DNA of 34,519 bases, taken from positions 1-34,519 of the forward strand of contig DASCNA010000247.1 in assembly GCA_036011305.1 (NCBI GenBank), given 5' to 3'. This document shows, one piece after another, positions 32,144-34,519 of the stretch. A model generated the notes under the pieces. The model was given only the letters and a program-made list of their open reading frames with translations. It did not search any database and was not told the DNA's origin. The stretch comes from DASCNA01 sp036011305 (GTDB taxonomy: Bacteria; Verrucomicrobiota; Lentisphaeria; Victivallales; GWF2-38-69). The position numbers and the translations under genes were made by a program. How positions within the stretch are numbered: position 1 is the first letter of the stretch; every line of letters starts with the position of its first letter.

Positions 32144-33043
32144 TTAAATATTATGTTTCTGGTAAACATTTAAATTTGAATGTTCTTTTAATATTTGAGT
32201 TCCAACTCCGGTTTCTGTGAATATTTCCAAAAGTAATGAATGTTGTAATCTTCCGTCAACTAAATGTACTTTGTTTGTGCCGGCATTCAGCGCTTTTACT
32301 GCACTGTTTATTTTTGGTATCATTCCACCGGAAATAATACCGCAGTCGATATAATCCTGAACTTCTTTTAAATACATAGTAGAAATCAATGAACTGTCAT
32401 CTTCTATATCTTTTAAAATTCCAGGAACATCACTAATATAAACAAGTTTTCTTGCTTGAATTAATTCAGCTACTTTGGCTGCAGCAATGTCGGCATTTAT
32501 ATTATAAAGTTTATTATCATTACCGAAAGAAAGCGGTGTAATTACAGGTATTGCATTTTTTTTCAGTACTGAGTTTAGTTTAGCTGTATTCATTTTGTGA
32601 ACTTCACCGACTAATCCTAAATCATCTGCAGAATTAGCGCTGTAAAGTTTTTTAGCTTTAAAAATATCTTTACCGGAAACTTTTACAGCATTACCACCAT
32701 AAGCATTAATTGTTTTTAAGATATGATGATTAACTTCATTATGAAGTACATCATCGACTATTGAAATGGTTTTTTCACATGTGTATCTCTGACCGTTAAT
32801 AAATTTTACCGGTATTTTTTCTTCTTCAAGTTTTGCACTGATCGCTTTTCCTCCGCCGTGAACAATTATCGGTTTTATTCCTATGCATTCCATAAATACA
32901 ATATCGCGTAATGTTTTATCTGATAACTCTTTATCTTCTAAAACACTGCCTCCGAACTTTATAACTACAACAGAATCTCTAAAGTTTTGTATATAGGGCA
33001 GCGCTTCAAGAAGAACTGCAGCTTTTTTTATATAATTTTCCAT
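32144..33043 (-). CDS. argB: Acetylglutamate kinase
   Basis: N-acetylglutamate kinase of 299 residues, second step of arginine synthesis. The nucleotide motif K29-F-G-G is at 29-32 and HGGGKAIS at 62-69; GGMIPKI near residue 240 and the final GVGTQI are typical. An N-terminal helix with the KKAAVLLEALPYIQNF pattern marks the arginine-sensitive hexameric form, so feedback inhibition by arginine is predicted from family knowledge. AGGA is 7 bases before the ATG. It lies 46 bases after argJ, same strand, likely one operon; the PK-like gene follows 27 bases later. Confidence 0.94.
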   Translation of the reverse strand: MENYIKKAAVLLEALPYIQNFRDSVVVIKFGGSVLEDKELSDKTLRDIVFMECIGIKPIIVHGGGKAISAKLEEEKIPVKFINGQRYTCEKTISIVDDVLHNEVNHHILKTINAYGGNAVKVSGKDIFKAKKLYSANSADDLGLVGEVHKMNTAKLNSVLKKNAIPVITPLSFGNDNKLYNINADIAAAKVAELIQARKLVYISDVPGILKDIEDDSSLISTMYLKEVQDYIDCGIISGGMIPKINSAVKALNAGTNKVHLVDGRLQHSLLLEIFTETGVGTQILKEHSNLNVYQKHNI

Positions 33044-33089
33044 TTTGTTATCCTAAATTTAACTGCTGGACTTCATAACTTGTTATCAA

Positions 33090-34322
33090 TCAAGTATGAT
33101 AGTCTGCATTAATTTTTACATATTCATATGAAATATCACTTGTCCACATGTGGTAAGAATCTTCTCCAGCTTTTAAGTCAACAGTGATTGAAAATTGTTC
33201 TTTTTGCATTATTTCGATAAGTTCTTTTTCACTTTTTCCTGAGTCTTCACCGTTAGAAACTACCTGCACATCATCATAATATAAATCGATTAAATTGGGA
33301 TTGAAGGTCGCTCCCGAATATCCGGCTGCAGCTAGAATTCTTCCCCAATTCGGGTCACATCCAAACCATGCTGTTTTACATAATAGCGAGTTAGATATTG
33401 CAGTAGAGCAATCTTTGGCATCTTTCTCATTATTAGCATTTTTAATAATAACTTTAACCAGTTTTGTTGAACCTTCCCCATCGATAGCAATGGCTTTTGC
33501 AAGGAATATTAAAACTTTATTTAATGCTTTCTGAAAAATATCTGAACCTGGAGAATTAAAACTTATTATTTTATTATCAGCCTTTCCATTTGCAATAATA
33601 AAGACTGAATCATTGGTGCTCATGTCTCCATCTACTGTAATACGGTTAAAAGATTCATTAACTGCAGTTATTAAAGAATCTTGTAAAAAATTCTGACTGA
33701 TTTCAGCATCTGTGGTTATAAATGAAAGCATAGTTGCATGGGGAGCAGTTAAATTTGGGGCAATCATTCCTGATCCTTTAGCAGTTCCGGCAATTGTAAC
33801 GGTTTTTTCATCTAGCTTGAACTTAATAGCAATTTCTTTAGGAACTGTATCAGTCGTCATTATTGATTTTGCTGTGTCATGTCCGCCAGTTTCTGAAAGT
33901 TGTTTTACGGCGGTTTCGATTCCAGAGCTTATTTTATCCATTGGCAGGTTTACTCCAATTCTACCAGTAGAAGCAATCAATATTTCGTCTGAATTGACTA
34001 GTAACTTTTCAGCTGTTAATGAAATCATTTTTTTAGCATCAGTTTCACCGATTTTACCCGTACATGCATTAGCATTTCCGCTGTTGACAATAACGGCTCT
34101 GCATTTTTTATTATGAAGAAGTTTATTTTTACATATATTAACTGGAGCAGCAGTTACAATATTTGATGTAAAACATGCGGAGGCGATACTGTTTTCTTCA
34201 GTTGAATAAATAAGTCCCATATCAAGGGTATTATTGGTTTTAAGTCCGCATATTACCCCTGATGATAAAAAACCATGAGGAGATGTTATACTTCCTTCTT
34301 CTATTTTTTCTAATTTACACAT
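33090..34322 (-). CDS. argJ: Bifunctional glutamate N-acetyltransferase / ornithine acetyltransferase
   Basis: ArgJ of 410 residues, which transfers acetyl from N-acetylornithine to glutamate (and may use acetyl-CoA for the first step). The KGSGMIAPN motif (182-190) precedes the self-cleavage site: the chain should split between A196 and T197 in APHATML, leaving T197 as nucleophile. SGNANACTG (81-89) and GCDPNWGRI are further typical blocks. Mono- versus bifunctional activity cannot be told by eye. With argB it forms an argJB pair; other arg genes are not in the window. No clear Shine-Dalgarno sequence precedes the ATG; the upstream 197 bases to the window end are very AT-rich without another gene. 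Confidence 0.94.
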   Translation of the reverse strand: MCKLEKIEEGSITSPHGFLSSGVICGLKTNNTLDMGLIYSTEENSIASACFTSNIVTAAPVNICKNKLLHNKKCRAVIVNSGNANACTGKIGETDAKKMISLTAEKLLVNSDEILIASTGRIGVNLPMDKISSGIETAVKQLSETGGHDTAKSIMTTDTVPKEIAIKFKLDEKTVTIAGTAKGSGMIAPNLTAPHATMLSFITTDAEISQNFLQDSLITAVNESFNRITVDGDMSTNDSVFIIANGKADNKIISFNSPGSDIFQKALNKVLIFLAKAIAIDGEGSTKLVKVIIKNANNEKDAKDCSTAISNSLLCKTAWFGCDPNWGRILAAAGYSGATFNPNLIDLYYDDVQVVSNGEDSGKSEKELIEIMQKEQFSITVDLKAGEDSYHMWTSDISYEYVKINADYHT

Positions 34323-34519
34323 TGTTTTGATTTTTATATAAAAAACTAATTATTAATATTTTTGTAGCTATACTAGAGCAAAAAAAACAAATAAGTAAAT
34401 TATAAAATTTGTAATTCACCATGATTTTTGTAATAAATTATTAATTTATATAGAAATTTTGTATTCATATATATAAAATATGTTACTTTAATCAATGAAT
34501 ATATATAATAAATTTAAAT

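Noticed and set aside
33712..34116. Open frame of 134 codons on the plus strand inside argJ
   Set aside because: It is an antisense frame of a well-recognised gene, has no ribosome binding site, and its translation has no recognisable motif.
1..34519. tRNA or rRNA genes, integrase or transposase genes
   Set aside because: None was recognised on either strand; the candidate island at 4-16 kb has no flanking tRNA or recombinase visible, so recent transfer cannot be claimed.

Overview
The window looks like a chromosomal segment of an anaerobic, Gram-negative-type bacterium. The DNA is very AT-rich by eye. Signs of an envelope with a periplasm are a lipoprotein-type multiheme cytochrome, a periplasmic cytochrome c assembly pair, a secreted LA_2272-type surface repeat protein and a membrane-anchored lytic transglycosylase. 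Anaerobic traits are radical-SAM heme synthesis through siroheme, an Rnf/Nqr-type complex and an anaerobic glycerol-3-phosphate dehydrogenase-like trio. The phylum cannot be fixed from the sequence alone. No rRNA, tRNA, CRISPR array, phage genes or intact insertion sequence was recognised.

Layout. (1) 55-612: a protein made of seven in-phase 22-residue amphipathic repeats with a His-rich tail, closed by a strong hairpin. (2) 712-3801: a GlpA-like dehydrogenase, a second FAD/NAD(P) oxidoreductase and a DUF1667 protein; the matching glycerol kinase lies at 27.3-28.8 kb. (3) 3988-7344: the Ahb branch of heme synthesis: ahbC, ahbD and a fused ahbA-ahbB siroheme decarboxylase. (4) 7515-12430: a six-gene Rnf/Nqr cluster in canonical order, but with an Fe-S RnfC-like subunit at one end and NqrF at the other, and no RnfB. 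(5) 12417-15951: a ferritin-like diiron protein, an octaheme HAO-family lipoprotein cytochrome, and ResB plus CcsA for cytochrome c assembly. (6) 15993-16946 rlmF, then a 488-base gene-free stretch containing inverted repeats. (7) 17.4-25.9 kb: housekeeping and accessory genes (P3A-type ATPase, LysR regulator, MscS channel, surface repeat protein, sugar porter, UDG-like protein, lytic transglycosylase). (8) 26.1-34.3 kb: phosphofructokinase, glycerol kinase, RecQ, a one-domain pyruvate kinase-like protein, ArgB and ArgJ.

How it fits together. The 4.0-16.0 kb block reads as one logical unit: heme is made from siroheme (Ahb), attached to a secreted apocytochrome (ResB/CcsA), and the resulting octaheme cytochrome is encoded in the same run as a hybrid Rnf/Nqr ion-translocating complex. 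I infer a respiratory island that passes electrons from NADH, through an Na+ or H+ pump, to a periplasmic nitrite or hydroxylamine-reducing cytochrome. The hybrid complex (Fe-S RnfC-like subunit lacking the usual glycine-rich nucleotide-binding motif, paired with NqrF) is the most unusual system here. The one-domain pyruvate kinase-like protein with an altered catalytic threonine position and the 22-residue repeat protein are the next most interesting.
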